Positions 25,977 to 35,430 of a DNA stretch of 64,000 nt are shown in pieces. Under the pieces are notes generated by a model, which did no database searches, had not been told where the DNA came from, and was given only the letters and a program-made list of their open reading frames with translations. The DNA comes from Paenibacillus dokdonensis (GTDB lineage: Bacteria > Bacillota > Bacilli > Paenibacillales > Paenibacillaceae), in the NCBI RefSeq assembly GCF_004916975.1, contig NZ_STGQ01000004.1, forward strand, positions 62,001-126,000, in the 5' to 3' direction. The position numbers and the translations under genes are program-made. How positions within the stretch are numbered: position 1 is the stretch's first letter; every line of letters begins with the position of its first letter.

Positions 25977-27722
25977 TTATGCTTTTAATTTAAATACACG
26001 AACTTCCTTCTCCAAATCATCAGCCATGCTTTGCAGCATCGTAGCAGATCCGGCAATTTCCTGCATGGAAGCCATCTGTTCCTCGGATGAAGCGGCCACG
26101 CTTTGGGAATGGCCCGATGCGTTTCTGCCGATCCGGGCAAGCTCATCAAGGGAAGCCGCGATCTGCTCACTTCCTGCGGACATCTGCTCGGCTGAGGCGG
26201 ATACCTCATGTACCTGCTCATTCACATTTTGCAGGGAGACGACGATTTCGCCGAATGCTTCCCCAGCTTTTTGAACCGATTCGGAGCCCTGTGCGACCTG
26301 ATGCATACTCGCATTCATGGCGGTCGAGGCACGGCTTACATAAGAGGCGATTTCATTCAGCATGCTGGAAATTTGCTCTGATGATTCCCCTGACAGCTCA
26401 GCCAGCTTCCGTACTTCCTGGGCTACGACCGCAAATCCTCTGCCATGCTCGCCAACTCTGGCCGCCTCGATGGAAGCATTGAGTGCTAACAGATTGGTCT
26501 GACCAGCGATATTTGAAATGATGGCTACGATTTTCTCGATTTCCTGGGAACGATTCTCCAATTCTTCCAGAATACTCACGGTATCTGATACCGTCGAATG
26601 AATGCTCTCCATTTCCTCTACAGACTGACGCACGACATGATTGCCTGCCTCCGCATTTTTGGCAACCTCTTGGGCATGCTCGGACAGACGCGAGGAATAT
26701 TCTGCGATCCGCTGTATGCCAACCGTCATCTCCTCCATCGCCACCTGACTTTCAACCGCAGACTGCATTTGTGTCTCTGAGCCTTGGGCAACCTCTTGAA
26801 TCGAACGGGTAATTTCTTCTGTCGCTCTTGAGGTCTGATCTGCGCTCGCTGCCAGCGCCTTGGAGGATTGCGTCACCTTATCGGAGGTCTGCTGGACATT
26901 CTCGATTAAATGACGAATATTTGCAATCATCGTATTGAAATTGGCTGACAAAATACCGACCTCATCCTTACTTTTAACAGGAGCCTCTACGGAAAGATCC
27001 CCTTCTGCAACCTTGATACTTAATTGGGTTAAATGAGCAATTGGACGTAAAGTGAACCGAACCATAAAGATAATAAGCAGGATGAATATTATCACAACTC
27101 CCGAGCCGATAATACTGGTTCTAAGGATCATAGGGCCCCTCTGCTCAAGAATTTTGGAATAATCGTAATCCACACCAAAAATAGCGACTGCTTTTCCATT
27201 GCTATCCTTGATCATGCTGACTATGCTTATCCATTTCCCGTAATCATCCGTATAAACCTTCGAGGTTGCATAACCGCTCTTCACCATTTCTGCCAGCGCG
27301 TCCGCGAAGGCTCCCTTAGCTTCATAGAGGCTACCTGGATTCCGTCCCGAATCATACAGCTCTTGGTTGCCGAGAATAAGTTTCAATTTTGTGATGTCTT
27401 CGTCGGTCTCCATATCAGGTTTATAAATGTAACTGTTCGTAATGTTTTGATTATTATTCATGCTATCGAGCTTGTTCTGCACCTGCTGAATCCGCTCATC
27501 CTTCATTTCATCACCTGAACCAAGCAGAGCTTTTGCCTTTTCAATGGAAGGAATGTCATCGACAATGATGGTATGCAGCATCCATTCCGTATTAGAAAGC
27601 TCCTCTAGCTGCTGTTTTTTCATCTCCGACTGATTCAGCATCGTCACGATGCACTCCAATAAGAAAAACATCCCCGCCAAGATAATGCTTGTCTTGAAGA
27701 TTAAACTGTTTCTTCTTTTCAT
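25977..27722 (-). CDS. Methyl-accepting chemotaxis protein
   Basis: 581 aa from MKRRNSLIF, chosen because AGGGTGG lies 7 nt upstream. TM1 (about 10-30), extracytoplasmic sensor to about 195, TM2 (SIIGSGVVIIFILLIIFMVR), HAMP (about 222-275), then a coiled-coil signalling domain whose hairpin tip is EKIVAIISNIAGQTNLLALN followed by ASIEAARVGEHGRGFAVVAQ. It couples to CheW/CheA. The sensor includes WISIVSMIKDSNGKAVAIFG, the signature of a dCache fold, so a small-molecule ligand is expected. Orphan receptor, no che genes nearby. Confidence 0.93.
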   Translation of the reverse strand: MKRRNSLIFKTSIILAGMFFLLECIVTMLNQSEMKKQQLEELSNTEWMLHTIIVDDIPSIEKAKALLGSGDEMKDERIQQVQNKLDSMNNNQNITNSYIYKPDMETDEDITKLKLILGNQELYDSGRNPGSLYEAKGAFADALAEMVKSGYATSKVYTDDYGKWISIVSMIKDSNGKAVAIFGVDYDYSKILEQRGPMILRTSIIGSGVVIIFILLIIFMVRFTLRPIAHLTQLSIKVAEGDLSVEAPVKSKDEVGILSANFNTMIANIRHLIENVQQTSDKVTQSSKALAASADQTSRATEEITRSIQEVAQGSETQMQSAVESQVAMEEMTVGIQRIAEYSSRLSEHAQEVAKNAEAGNHVVRQSVEEMESIHSTVSDTVSILEELENRSQEIEKIVAIISNIAGQTNLLALNASIEAARVGEHGRGFAVVAQEVRKLAELSGESSEQISSMLNEIASYVSRASTAMNASMHQVAQGSESVQKAGEAFGEIVVSLQNVNEQVHEVSASAEQMSAGSEQIAASLDELARIGRNASGHSQSVAASSEEQMASMQEIAGSATMLQSMADDLEKEVRVFKLKA

Positions 27723-28002
27723 GATAACCACCCTATACTTTATAAAGTTCATTGCCGTTATTTCAGGGCGCTTTTTGTGTTCACAAACTTGTACATTGAC
27801 AAATCAGCGGTTTCTGATATTCCAGCACTGTTATGAAAGATATATCGACATTTTAGGTCTTTTGTATGAGATTAATTATTTGAGCATTTTGCATAATTCC
27901 GTTTTTGTTAGAAAGGCAGCAAAATCTAATTGCATCCGGGGAATTGTAGTGGCTCAATTCTAAAAATGGGCAGACCTGCAGAATTTCAGCGTTTGCAAAT
28001 TT

Positions 28003-29235
28003 TTAAGCTGCGTTTTGGTTCTTTCTAGTGGTAGCAGAAAGAGCGGATACAAGCAGGACGATGGCATTCAGATACTGGTGAGTCGTTACTTTCTGAATGC
28101 CCCAGACATGCATGTCATCTGCAGTAAGATAGGTTTTCATTCTGGAGTTGCATCGTTCCACGCTGGTACGTTCGTTGTAAAGCTCCTTCCAGCGTTTGGT
28201 ATCCCGATGCGGGCTGCTAGATCGCCGAAGATCGTCCTTTGCATCTACTTTGACGACCATGCCATAGTTGGAAGGCGAACAGGCGGACATTCCTAACGGG
28301 CAATCAACTTTACCCGTGGCGTGAGGACATCGGAACTTCAAGTAATCACCGTCAGCACCCCAATAAGTCATCGCGAATCCCATCGAGCAACAAGGCGTTC
28401 CGTTTGATGTCATCCCAGCAGGAGGTTCTTTCTCTCCTCGGGGGTTGAGGGGAATAATGGCTTGCGCCTTCACGTTTCGAGCGGCTTCGTAAACTTTCAT
28501 TTGGTCGTAGCCCGCATCGAGCATAAAGAATCGCGCCTTTGTTTTGACAGCCGCCTTTTCAATCAAACCCGGTGCCATTTCCCCGTCATTGACATGCGCT
28601 GGCGTGACTTCCAGTGCGAGCGGCAATTCGCTTTTTGTATCCACAGCCAAATGGAGCTTGTAACCGAACCAAGTCACCTTGTTTCCGAAGGAGTCAAATT
28701 TCGCACCCCAATTCGCATTGCCGGTCTGCTCGCTTTTTCGTTTGGGCTGCTTCTTTTCGAAAGCATGGATGACGGCGCTATCGATTGCAACGTGGCTGCC
28801 ATCAATAATGCCGTCTTGCTGACAGCGTTTGACCAGATCTTCGAAGAGTTGCTTAGCCAGGTTTTTCTTAGTCAGCTCGCTGAAGACTCGGCTTAACGTC
28901 GAGATGGAAGGGACTTCGCGATCTAGCGGAAGTCCACACTGATAGCGAAATCGAAGATCGGTATCCAAACGATGATGCAAGCCCGTAAAAGTTTGAATAT
29001 GCTCAAGTGGTGCGGCTAAGAGTGCACGTAAAATCCCTTCTCTACAATGACCATCAGCACCTCGGGGTGAACAACTTCTCAGTTGTTTGGCGTAAGGACG
29101 AAGATCCAAGACGCCAAAGAAGATTGGCAATCGATCTTTTGAATTCATTTTTAGCATATCTTCAAAGGAAAATAGACTTTCTTGTAGAATATACAAGGTG
29201 ACTTCCTCCGTTCTTGGGGTTTTTGGTTTGGTCAC
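28003..29235 (-). CDS. DDE-type IS transposase
   Basis: 410 aa, full length, GTG start with GGAGAAG upstream. The N-terminal half has a helical DNA-binding region (REVPSISTLSRVFSELTKKN); catalytic-type residues occur in HVAIDSAVIHAFEK, ARFFMLDAGYDQMKVYEA and KELYNERTSVERCNSRMK (DDE order). The family is uncertain: IS5/IS1182-like with a DUF772-type N-terminus. Terminal repeats could not be fixed: only weakly similar TAAAAA-GGG stretches occur near 27975 and 29275, and no target duplication was found. Confidence 0.85.
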   Translation of the reverse strand: MTKPKTPRTEEVTLYILQESLFSFEDMLKMNSKDRLPIFFGVLDLRPYAKQLRSCSPRGADGHCREGILRALLAAPLEHIQTFTGLHHRLDTDLRFRYQCGLPLDREVPSISTLSRVFSELTKKNLAKQLFEDLVKRCQQDGIIDGSHVAIDSAVIHAFEKKQPKRKSEQTGNANWGAKFDSFGNKVTWFGYKLHLAVDTKSELPLALEVTPAHVNDGEMAPGLIEKAAVKTKARFFMLDAGYDQMKVYEAARNVKAQAIIPLNPRGEKEPPAGMTSNGTPCCSMGFAMTYWGADGDYLKFRCPHATGKVDCPLGMSACSPSNYGMVVKVDAKDDLRRSSSPHRDTKRWKELYNERTSVERCNSRMKTYLTADDMHVWGIQKVTTHQYLNAIVLLVSALSATTRKNQNAA

Positions 29236-29399
29236 CGAAAAACTTCTCCAAGTTGGGGTGAAGTCCCTTTTTTATGCTTAGAAATCCTTGTGTATCAAGG
29301 GATCAAGTTTATGCAAAACACTCATTTACAAAATGCGCAAAAAAAAGCCGAACCCCATGTAAAAGACTACATATCAGGTCCACCCTTTATTAAAAAGCA

Positions 29400-29939
29400 T
29401 TATAATAATCCGTCACTCTCAAAACGGAACACCTTCGCGTCGCCAAAATGCGGCAAATCCTCATCCGTTTCCTTATAGCGGCTTAATGCATATCTCTCCA
29501 GCGTCTTTCTCCAGAACATCTGTGTGCGAGCATTGTCCTCTGTCGTGAACAGCATCCATTTGCCCGGGAACCGGTTAAAAATAGCCGCAGCCGCCTTTTC
29601 TCCCACTCCCTTGTTTCGAAAGGGCCTCGTAATAAAAAATTCATTCAGCATGTACTCGCTGTCATCCACCAGATAAGGCGGAGTAGCGACCAGACCAAAT
29701 CCTGCCGGCAGGCCGTCCACCCGGATCAAGAAAGGAAATAGAATGTTTTCTTTTTGCCACCATATATCGAATAGAGTCTGCTGGTCCTGCAATGTCCGGT
29801 AATCGTCAGAATCTTCAAAAACGCCAAGCTTATTCGGAAGCATCTTCCGTATTTCAGCCAGATCATATAAATATAATGGATATAGATTATAGATGATGAA
29901 TTTGTCATCTAATGCGCATAATTCGACGGTTATGTTCAT
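29400..29939 (-). CDS. GNAT acetyltransferase
   Basis: 179 aa. The acetyl-CoA loop is in FFITRPFRNKGVGEKAAAAI (about residues 107-126), with LNEFF as the preceding strand and TTEDNARTQMFWRKTL as the following motif. AAGGGAG lies 7 nt before the ATG. Substrate unknown. Confidence 0.82.
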   Translation of the reverse strand: MNITVELCALDDKFIIYNLYPLYLYDLAEIRKMLPNKLGVFEDSDDYRTLQDQQTLFDIWWQKENILFPFLIRVDGLPAGFGLVATPPYLVDDSEYMLNEFFITRPFRNKGVGEKAAAAIFNRFPGKWMLFTTEDNARTQMFWRKTLERYALSRYKETDEDLPHFGDAKVFRFESDGLL

Positions 29940-30030
29940 GGTTACTCTCCCTTTAATCTATCCTGATTATAGAAGTATGGGACCCGTGAGGGATATACCT
30001 GAAACACTACCTAATCGAACACTGCACTAG

Positions 30031-30061
30031 AAAAACCCGCAAGATCTTCAAGATCTGCGGG
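30031..30061 (-). terminator. Terminator after the CD3324-family gene
   Basis: Minus-strand stem CCCGCAGATCTT with AAGATCTTGCGGG and TTTTT. Confidence 0.85.
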
Positions 30062-30069
30062 CCGCGGTT

Positions 30070-30336
30070 TTATCCTTTTGAATACACAATTTTCTTGATC
30101 GTATCATATGCCAAACCAAACTGGGAAGTGAGCTGCTCGATCGACTGTCCACTGGCGAATTGCAGGCGGATATCGGCATTTCTGCTCCGCAATGCATCCC
30201 GGCTACCGGAGAGCTCTCCCCAAGCTTTTCGTGAGCCTTTCATGGTGGGGATATAAATCCAGTCACCTTGCACATACTGCTGTAGTTCGTTCAACAGCCG
30301 CTTTGGAAAAACAGCTTCAGCATTCATATATTTCAC
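30070..30336 (-). CDS. CD3324-family HTH protein (Mor-activator-like)
   Basis: 88 aa from a GTG codon that follows AAGGAG by 9 nt. It opens VKYMNAEAVFPKRLLNELQ, then DWIYIPTMKGSRKAWGELSG, and ends in a helix-turn-helix (SIEQLTSQFGLAYDTIKKIV). Members are small Mor-like DNA-binding proteins of unknown targets. Monocistronic. Confidence 0.78.
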   Translation of the reverse strand: MKYMNAEAVFPKRLLNELQQYVQGDWIYIPTMKGSRKAWGELSGSRDALRSRNADIRLQFASGQSIEQLTSQFGLAYDTIKKIVYSKG

Positions 30337-30564
30337 TTTGCCCTGCTCCTTAAACATATAATGAAGAATTTAAGGCAGCAAAGTCTCTATGATACAACGC
30401 GTTCTAGCCTTGCATTGCAGGAAGGGGCGGTTCGTGAGTTGCTGGACTCCATACAAGTAACCGCCGCTGTCTGTCATACAGACTTTGCATGGAGCTTCCC
30501 CTGAAACTGTTCGCATATTGCATGCTATGATCCCTCCCGCTTCATTAAGATTAATTACAATGTA

Positions 30565-32109
30565 CTATATAAAAGAATTTCCTTCCAGCTTCCGGTACCA
30601 TGGCAAACGGCTTAGCGGAGCGTCGACATCCAGTGTGCATGGACCTTCAGCGATGCTGTCATCATCACCCTTCCATACACCCGGCGGAATGATGATACTG
30701 CGGTTTACGGCTCCCTTTTGCAGGACAGGCGCGACCAAGATATGCTCACCCAGCATAAATTGATCATTCATATGCTCATAGCCCATATCCGGAAATGAAT
30801 AGGCTAGATGCCGCATCATCGGCTCTCCATCCTCCGCGGCCTGTTTGGCAAGATCCAGGATTTCACTTCCTAACCGGCTGTGCAGATTGGCGGCATCAAC
30901 GCAGTAACGCAGATGCTCTGCATCCAGCACGCGCCACGGTGCAGCCGAGAATTGCATCATCGGGAACAGCGCCGCACATTGTGCCGAACGGACGAACAAC
31001 TCCTGGTCCAGGGCATCCGAATGCTGCTGAAAATGCATATATTCCCCGCCACCGATCATATCGGGACATGTAAACGGATGTCCGAGCAATCCTTGAGCAA
31101 GGGCATCCGGGATTAACGATGACAAGCCGTTGCCGTCCCATGCATGCAGCTTGTCCTTAAGCCGCTGGGCCAGCGCCTGCCCACCCAGCTTCCAGCAGGC
31201 CCGGTACTCATTCAGCGTATAATTCAAGCCGATACGCGCCCATGCTTCGCATTGTCCATGGGGACTGGAAGGAGCAGCGGTCTGGTCGCCGTCTTGATAA
31301 AATTCAATATCCCCAGCATCCAGCTTGAAGCCGTCCACGCCGTATTCCGTTCGAAGAAAATCCAGCTGTTCGCCAAACCATCTGACGGTCCCCTCATGGG
31401 TGCCATCCAGCACAGCGCTGTATCCGTTCCACCAGGGACGGATGGCTATTTCCCCATGCTTGTCTTTCAGCAGATATCCCTTGCCGGAAAGCTCGCGAAA
31501 GGTTCTGGAATCCGGGCTGACAAATGGGCATACCCACAGCATGACCTTGAAGCCCATTTCATGCAGCTGATCAACCATGCCCTTCGGATCCGGAAATCTG
31601 CCTGAATGAAAACGCCAGGTTCCATACGGCTCATGCCAGTTATCATCAATCATGATTACCCCCGGAGGCATGCCCTGATCCAGAACAGCCTTGGCATAAG
31701 CCAGCACCTTCTCCGCCGTTGGTTCATACAGAAGCTCGATCCATAAATTATATTGGGGCGCCGTGAACAGCAGCTCATCCGGATAGGCTCTCGATGCCGG
31801 AAAGTGACGGCTGGCAGCCTGCCGGAAAGCTTCGCGAAGATTTTCAAAGCCCTCTGCCACTGTAACTTTTGATTTACCATTTGATATGGCCAAATCCTCT
31901 GCCGAGAATGAAAAAGCAAACGGTTCTTCCGACCACACATATCTGCCTTTACTGGACAGCAGCAGCGGTGCAGCCTGATTCATGCCCAGCGTCTCGATTA
32001 GATCTGCTTCAAAAGCGTCCATTCCGTAAGGCATGCTCATGCCGTCCGCGGCACGGCCACCCCACCAGCGCTCACCCGACAGCAGCGGGATGACATATTT
32101 GTCTTCCAT
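30565..32109 (-). CDS. Glycoside hydrolase family 31
   Basis: 514 aa. GH31 TIM barrel: VIMIDDNWHEPYGTWRF, FKVMLWVCPFVSPDSR, nucleophile Asp in VDGFKLDAGDIEF (about residue 246), acid/base Asp near CPDMIGGGEY. Hydrolyses alpha-glycosidic or related bonds; no signal peptide, so cytoplasmic. 37 nt behind the ABC permease genes on the same strand, so it probably processes the oligosaccharide they import. Shorter than the ~650-800 aa alpha-glucosidases, resembling the short single-barrel GH31 members. Confidence 0.88.
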   Translation of the reverse strand: MEDKYVIPLLSGERWWGGRAADGMSMPYGMDAFEADLIETLGMNQAAPLLLSSKGRYVWSEEPFAFSFSAEDLAISNGKSKVTVAEGFENLREAFRQAASRHFPASRAYPDELLFTAPQYNLWIELLYEPTAEKVLAYAKAVLDQGMPPGVIMIDDNWHEPYGTWRFHSGRFPDPKGMVDQLHEMGFKVMLWVCPFVSPDSRTFRELSGKGYLLKDKHGEIAIRPWWNGYSAVLDGTHEGTVRWFGEQLDFLRTEYGVDGFKLDAGDIEFYQDGDQTAAPSSPHGQCEAWARIGLNYTLNEYRACWKLGGQALAQRLKDKLHAWDGNGLSSLIPDALAQGLLGHPFTCPDMIGGGEYMHFQQHSDALDQELFVRSAQCAALFPMMQFSAAPWRVLDAEHLRYCVDAANLHSRLGSEILDLAKQAAEDGEPMMRHLAYSFPDMGYEHMNDQFMLGEHILVAPVLQKGAVNRSIIIPPGVWKGDDDSIAEGPCTLDVDAPLSRLPWYRKLEGNSFI

Positions 32110-32146
32110 GTTTCTCTCTCCTTCACAGGTACACTTTATGCTAATA

Positions 32147-32977
32147 TTATCCTTTTACAGATCCGGCCGCTATGCCTTTGATAATATATTTCTGCATGAT
32201 GATATAGAAAATAAGCAAAGGTGCAACACCCAGCACCATCATCGGGAAGAAGGCAGTCCAATTCGTGGAAAACTGTCCGATATTCCGGTACACCTCCTGC
32301 AGAATGACGGCCTTATCCCTCGTTTGCAGGAACAAGAGCGGCCCCATAAAATCATTCCAGAAGGTTAAAGAATTGAGAATGGCCGCAGAAGCAATGACAG
32401 GCTGCATCAGCGGAAGCACGATCCGGAAGAAGGATCCGATGACGCCCGCCCCGTCGATAGAAGCCGACTCCTCCACCTCCAACGGCAGCGACTTCACAAA
32501 GTTAATAAATAAGAAGACATTAAATGGGATCGTGACCGATATATTCACAACAATGACCGCCCACAGCGTATTCATCAGATGGAGTGTACTGATGAGCTTA
32601 TACAAGGGAATGAGCGCAATTTGAAAAGGAACCACTAAACCGGCAATGATCGCCAAGAACAGAAGCTTACTTAGCCAATTCCTAGATCGGGCAAAACCAT
32701 ACGCCGCCATGCAGGGCAGCAGCGTGCACCCGATCAGAGAGAAGAAAGTGATGATAAAATTATTCATGAACACTTTTGGGTAACGCATCATGTTCCATGC
32801 TTCCGCATAATTGCCGAAGGTCCAGTGATGCGGTAGACCCAGCGGGCTTGCTACCGCTTCCTCCGGTGTTTTCAAGGTGGTAACCAGCAAATAATAAATA
32901 GGAAGAGCCACAATAACAGCAATGATGATCAGGCACAATTCCAGCATATAAGGTGTTTTGTCTTTTTTCGCAGCCAC
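32147..32977 (-). CDS. CUT1 sugar ABC transporter permease (MalG-like)
   Basis: 276 aa, six spans, with the coupling-helix EAA loop LPLEVEESASIDGAGVIGSF (about residues 166-185). GTG start behind GGGAGG; 1 nt after the stop of the MalF-like gene. Pairs with that protein and the lipoprotein at 33933. No ATP-binding subunit lies in the window; CUT1 systems in this group often share a distant MsmX-type ATPase (established knowledge). Confidence 0.92.
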   Translation of the reverse strand: MAAKKDKTPYMLELCLIIIAVIVALPIYYLLVTTLKTPEEAVASPLGLPHHWTFGNYAEAWNMMRYPKVFMNNFIITFFSLIGCTLLPCMAAYGFARSRNWLSKLLFLAIIAGLVVPFQIALIPLYKLISTLHLMNTLWAVIVVNISVTIPFNVFLFINFVKSLPLEVEESASIDGAGVIGSFFRIVLPLMQPVIASAAILNSLTFWNDFMGPLLFLQTRDKAVILQEVYRNIGQFSTNWTAFFPMMVLGVAPLLIFYIIMQKYIIKGIAAGSVKG

Positions 32978-32978
32978 C

Positions 32979-33851
32979 TTAAGACACCTCCCATCGCTTC
33001 ATCAGACGCAGCTGCAGAAACGTTACCACCATAACAAATAACGAGAATAGCACGCCAAGGGCAGATGCATAACCAAGCTGGCTGTCTGTAAATGCGCGTT
33101 GGAGCAGTACGGTGACAATGCTTTCTGTTGCATGACCTGGACCTCCTGAAGTCATAGAGAAAATGATATCAAATACCTTCAGACCACCAATCATACTCAG
33201 CACCGTGTTAATGGTAATGGAAGGTACAAGCAGCGGCAGAGTAATGTTCCAGAATGTTTTCCATCCATTTGCACCGTCGATATGAGCAGCCTCGAACAGC
33301 TCTTTGGAAATGCCCTGCAAATTCGCAAGGTAGATAACCATCGCCCATCCGGTCCACTGCCATACTTGGGTAAGGATCACGGAGTATAGTGCAAGCTTGG
33401 GTTCCCCAAGCCAATTGACGGACCCAAGGCCAATCTGAGTCAGCATTTGGTTGAGCGGTCCGTAATCCAGAGATGACATAATATATGACCACAAGAAGCC
33501 AACCACCAAAGGACTAAGCACTGCCGGAGCAAAAAATACCATTCGCAGCAGATTTTTCGAACGCAGGTTTTTGTCGAGCGCCACGGCAAGTGGCACCGCC
33601 AGGGCATTTTGTACAATCGTCATAATTACGGCATAAATAATAGAGTTTTTAATCCCTGTCAGGACTACGTCGTCATGGAAAAGCTGTTTGTAATTTTCCA
33701 GACCAATAAAGTGAACGCTGCGCTTAAGGAGCGACCAATCCGTAAAGCTGTGTGCGAAGGTAGATACCACTGGGTACAGATAGAAGATCAGATAAAACAG
33801 CAGCGCAGGCACGATCAGAAGTAAAAAGGCAAATTCCCGTTTTCGTATCAT
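32979..33851 (-). CDS. CUT1 sugar ABC transporter permease (MalF-like)
   Basis: 290 aa, six spans; EAA loop KELFEAAHIDGANGWKTFWN (about residues 188-207). GAAAGGA precedes the ATG. First gene after the intergenic hairpin that follows the solute-binding protein gene. Confidence 0.92.
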   Translation of the reverse strand: MIRKREFAFLLLIVPALLFYLIFYLYPVVSTFAHSFTDWSLLKRSVHFIGLENYKQLFHDDVVLTGIKNSIIYAVIMTIVQNALAVPLAVALDKNLRSKNLLRMVFFAPAVLSPLVVGFLWSYIMSSLDYGPLNQMLTQIGLGSVNWLGEPKLALYSVILTQVWQWTGWAMVIYLANLQGISKELFEAAHIDGANGWKTFWNITLPLLVPSITINTVLSMIGGLKVFDIIFSMTSGGPGHATESIVTVLLQRAFTDSQLGYASALGVLFSLFVMVVTFLQLRLMKRWEVS

Positions 33852-33875
33852 GTTGTTTTCATTCCTTTCTCGTGT

Positions 33876-33919
33876 AAAAAAATAAGGGATATCCCGGAGC
33901 TTATTTCCCGAGATATCCC
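33876..33919 (-). terminator. Hairpin/attenuator between binding-protein and permease genes
   Basis: Stem GGGATATCTCGGG with CCGGGATATCCC and a TTATTTTTTT tail on the minus strand. In the middle of an ABC operon it would let most transcripts stop after the binding protein, giving it higher dosage than the permeases. Confidence 0.7.
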
Positions 33920-33932
33920 CGCCTTCATCGGT

Positions 33933-35216
33933 TTAGTTGCCCTTCAAGGACTTGCGCTGCTGCTCTGCTTTATCATCCAGCACCTTCAGTGCATCATCGA
34001 CCGATTTCGCTCCGGTCAGCACTTCCTGAAGCGATTTGCCATAATCCTCGGCAATAGCTCCGAACGGCCATGTAATCCATGGCGCATAGACATGCCCTTC
34101 CTTGAAAGCTGCTGCGGAATCCTCATACTCTGGCGGCAGCTGGACATCGACACCCTTCAGGAAGGAGCTTCCGAAATTGTCCTTAATTAAGGCCTGCTGC
34201 GCCTCCGGTGTGGCAGTCAGCTCCAGAATCTGCATTGCTACATCCTTATGCTTGGACTGCTTGTTGACCGCGAAGGCACTTCCCGGTCCACCGATCAGCC
34301 AGCCTGTGCCTTCCGTGAGACCCGGTATCGGAAACATGCCCATATTCAGGTTTGGATTCTTTTGCTTGAGCGCTTCTGCCGCCCATGGTCCGGATTCCCA
34401 CATGGCCGCTTTCCCGGTTGCAAATTCATCCTGCGCCTGGTCATAGTCAATACCGAGCATGTCCTTCGTAATATTGCCCTTCTGGATTGTTTCGGTCCAT
34501 TTGCTTACGACCTCATTCCAATTTCCGCTGACCTTCTTCGTTCCTTCCGAGAAAGCAGCGTCAAAGTCCTTATTCTCAGGTTTCGTATAAAATTCATTCA
34601 ACAGCATGCCCATGGACTGCTTCATCATTGGCTCCCAAGATTTCGCCCCCATCGCTTGTGGTTTAACGCCTGCCTGACGCAGCTTCTCGTGTATCGTCAT
34701 CCATTCATCCCAAGTTTTCGGAGGAGTCAGCCCCTGCTTTTCAAAAATATCCTTGTTGTACCAGATACCCTCAAACCAGGACTGCAGCGGAATCGTATAC
34801 ACTTTCCCTTGGTAGCGCATTAGACCCGTATCATTGTATTTGCTGGTAAATGAGGCGTCCGTCAAATCCTCTACATAACCCGCGTTCGCGTATACCGCTC
34901 CACTGCCGCTCGTTTCGAAGATATCGGGACCCTCCCCTGCAGCCAGCTGCGTACGCAGCATATTCTCGAAGGATTTCAAATCCACAAACTGAAATTCGAT
35001 ATCCACATTCGGCAGCTTCTCCTTCAAGTAATCCAGATATGATTTCCGCGTTTCCTCTTTGTTGTAGCCCATAATGCGAATCTTGACCTTTTTCTCTGAT
35101 TGAGCCGCACCCGATGCATTTTCCTTGGACCCCGCCTCGTCCGTCTTGCCGCATCCCGCCAGCATCAGCGATGAAAGCAAAAACAAGCTTGCGATCACGG
35201 TAAATACTTTTTTCAT
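33933..35216 (-). CDS. Sugar ABC transporter solute-binding lipoprotein
   Basis: 427 aa from MKKVFTVIAS; AGGAGG upstream. Lipobox LMLAGCGK with Cys about residue 22 for lipid anchoring; extracytoplasmic family-1 (MalE-like) fold with GAVYANAGYVEDL, WFEGIWYNKDIFEKQGLTPP, EFATGKAAMWESGPWAAEAL. Captures oligosaccharide for the two permeases. Upstream promoter with dyad at 35279-35308. Confidence 0.93.
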   Translation of the reverse strand: MKKVFTVIASLFLLSSLMLAGCGKTDEAGSKENASGAAQSEKKVKIRIMGYNKEETRKSYLDYLKEKLPNVDIEFQFVDLKSFENMLRTQLAAGEGPDIFETSGSGAVYANAGYVEDLTDASFTSKYNDTGLMRYQGKVYTIPLQSWFEGIWYNKDIFEKQGLTPPKTWDEWMTIHEKLRQAGVKPQAMGAKSWEPMMKQSMGMLLNEFYTKPENKDFDAAFSEGTKKVSGNWNEVVSKWTETIQKGNITKDMLGIDYDQAQDEFATGKAAMWESGPWAAEALKQKNPNLNMGMFPIPGLTEGTGWLIGGPGSAFAVNKQSKHKDVAMQILELTATPEAQQALIKDNFGSSFLKGVDVQLPPEYEDSAAAFKEGHVYAPWITWPFGAIAEDYGKSLQEVLTGAKSVDDALKVLDDKAEQQRKSLKGN

Positions 35217-35278
35217 GATACTCCTCCTACAATCAAGCAATGGTTTTTTTAAAGATATCGCTTACCGCTTACATCTCT

Positions 35279-35308
35279 ATCGTACTCTGGGGACGTCCCC
35301 AGTCTGAA
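35279..35308 (-). promoter_or_regulatory. Promoter with a 16-bp palindrome in its spacer
   Basis: -35-like TTCAGA (35308..35303), 18-bp spacer, -10-like TACGAT (35284..35279). The spacer contains CTGGGGAC-GTCCCCAG (35287-35302), a perfect dyad, so an operator between the boxes is likely. It precedes the binding-protein gene. Confidence 0.5.
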
Positions 35309-35400
35309 GTGTTGAAACTACATTTTCTGCAACAATACTACGCACTCTTTCAGAGGCAACCGCAAAGCGAATGTTTTGTCTCTTATGTATTCTTCGCATT

Positions 35401-35425
35401 AAAAAAGACCGCGTCATTCGCGGCC
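35401..35425 (-). terminator. Terminator after the AraC-type response regulator
   Basis: Minus-strand stem GGCCGCG with CGCGGTC and a TTTTTT tail. Confidence 0.8.
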
Positions 35426-35430
35426 TATGC

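Noticed and set aside
27960..29300. Terminal inverted repeats of the IS at 28003-29235
   Set aside because: Only loose TAAAAA-GGG similarity between the flanks; exact limits cannot be given without another copy.
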